From JAISFI01 sp031552425 (GTDB taxonomy: Bacteria > Bacteroidota > Bacteroidia > Bacteroidales > Azobacteroidaceae): 6,499 bases of DNA. Position 1 is the first letter of the stretch, and each line of letters starts with the position of its first letter. The position numbers and the translations under genes were made by a program. The notes under the pieces were generated by a model that saw only the letters and a program-made list of their open reading frames with translations, was not told the origin of the DNA and did no database searches. Positions 6,227-6,499 of this stretch are shown one piece after another. Where the stretch lies: assembly GCA_031552425.1 (NCBI GenBank), contig JAVBMM010000047.1, positions 1 to 6,499 of the forward strand. The letters are read 5' to 3'.

Positions 6227-6499
6227 ATGGGTGTAAAACAAAAACGAATGAAAAAAGAATACGGAAAGTTTTTTATACGCGCTATTGGTATAAAAACACT
6301 AATGATTCTCTTCCTGCAAATTATTTTAACCTCCAATTTATCTGCAGAGAATAATATAACCATAAAAGAAGGAAAATTTTCTACCTGGGGAACAGAAATA
6401 TCTGAAACTACGATTAATCCGAGCACGAATAATCTAAATATTTACAAGTTTTCCGGGCAGGCAATATCTCCTTTCTTGAATCCTAATTCCCCGTATGAA
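6227..6499 (+). CDS. N-terminus of an exported protein of unknown function, 3'-partial
   Basis: An open frame starts at ATG 6227 and runs without a stop to the window edge, giving 91 visible residues. It begins with a long basic stretch (MGVKQKRMKKEYGKFFIR), then a hydrophobic core at about 22-35 (IKTLMILFLQIILT) and a likely signal-peptidase site after SNLSA (residue 40). The mature start is ENNITIKEGKFSTWGTEIS, polar and Asn/Ser/Thr-rich, like the surface proteins upstream. A second in-frame ATG at 6248 (MKKEYGK) would give a more usual signal-peptide length and may be the true start; no ribosome binding site decides between them. I do not recognise the family from this fragment. It stands apart from the upstream cluster, separated by a terminator and about 1.1 kb that includes the inverted-repeat segment. 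Confidence 0.75.
   Translation, partial: MGVKQKRMKKEYGKFFIRAIGIKTLMILFLQIILTSNLSAENNITIKEGKFSTWGTEISETTINPSTNNLNIYKFSGQAISPFLNPNSPYE

Noticed and set aside
6211..6426. 71-codon minus-strand frame at the right end
   Set aside because: It lies opposite the exported-protein frame starting at 6227, which has a clear signal peptide. The antisense frame is a shadow.

Overview
The window looks like a low-GC chromosomal segment from a member of the Bacteroidota, most likely a Bacteroidales with a type IX secretion system (T9SS), for example a Dysgonomonas- or Paludibacter-like organism. The genus is an inference from protein style, not a match. The evidence is a choice-of-anchor-Q beta-helix protein, a large WTG...DW..NW / 'GNP...MQGFFV' surface protein with a T9SS-type C-terminus, the absence of Shine-Dalgarno sequences before AT-rich starts, and many Sec signal peptides.

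Positions 1-5132 hold a tight, same-strand cluster of three extracytoplasmic proteins ending in a strong intrinsic terminator. First comes the 3' part of a right-handed beta-helix protein with a conserved C-terminal module and a duplicated dockerin-like calcium loop (1-2073, open at the left edge). Nineteen bases later is an 848-residue secreted protein with a degenerate T9SS sorting domain (2093-4639). Ten bases after that is a 140-residue protein with a signal peptide and a C-terminal short-motif/membrane-helix/basic tail (4650-5072). Spacing and the single terminator at 5094-5132 suggest one transcript. All three products appear destined for the cell envelope or surface, each with a different C-terminal arrangement.

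Positions 5133-6226 are about 1.1 kb of AT-rich DNA with no convincing gene. The stretch 5133-5299 shows only minor short inverted repeats. The striking object is a perfect 29-bp inverted repeat (5300-5328 and 5846-5874) enclosing 517 bp. Each arm is itself nearly palindromic. The enclosed DNA holds a pyrimidine-rich tract with an 11-bp repeat, a stem-loop, and a Bacteroidota-like -7 promoter element pointing left. It could be an invertible segment, a MITE-like element, or a pair of operator sites; the sequence alone does not decide.

From 6227 to the right edge is the start of another signal-peptide-bearing protein of unknown function, on the same strand and cut off by the window. If the inverted-repeat segment flips, this gene is the one whose upstream region would change.
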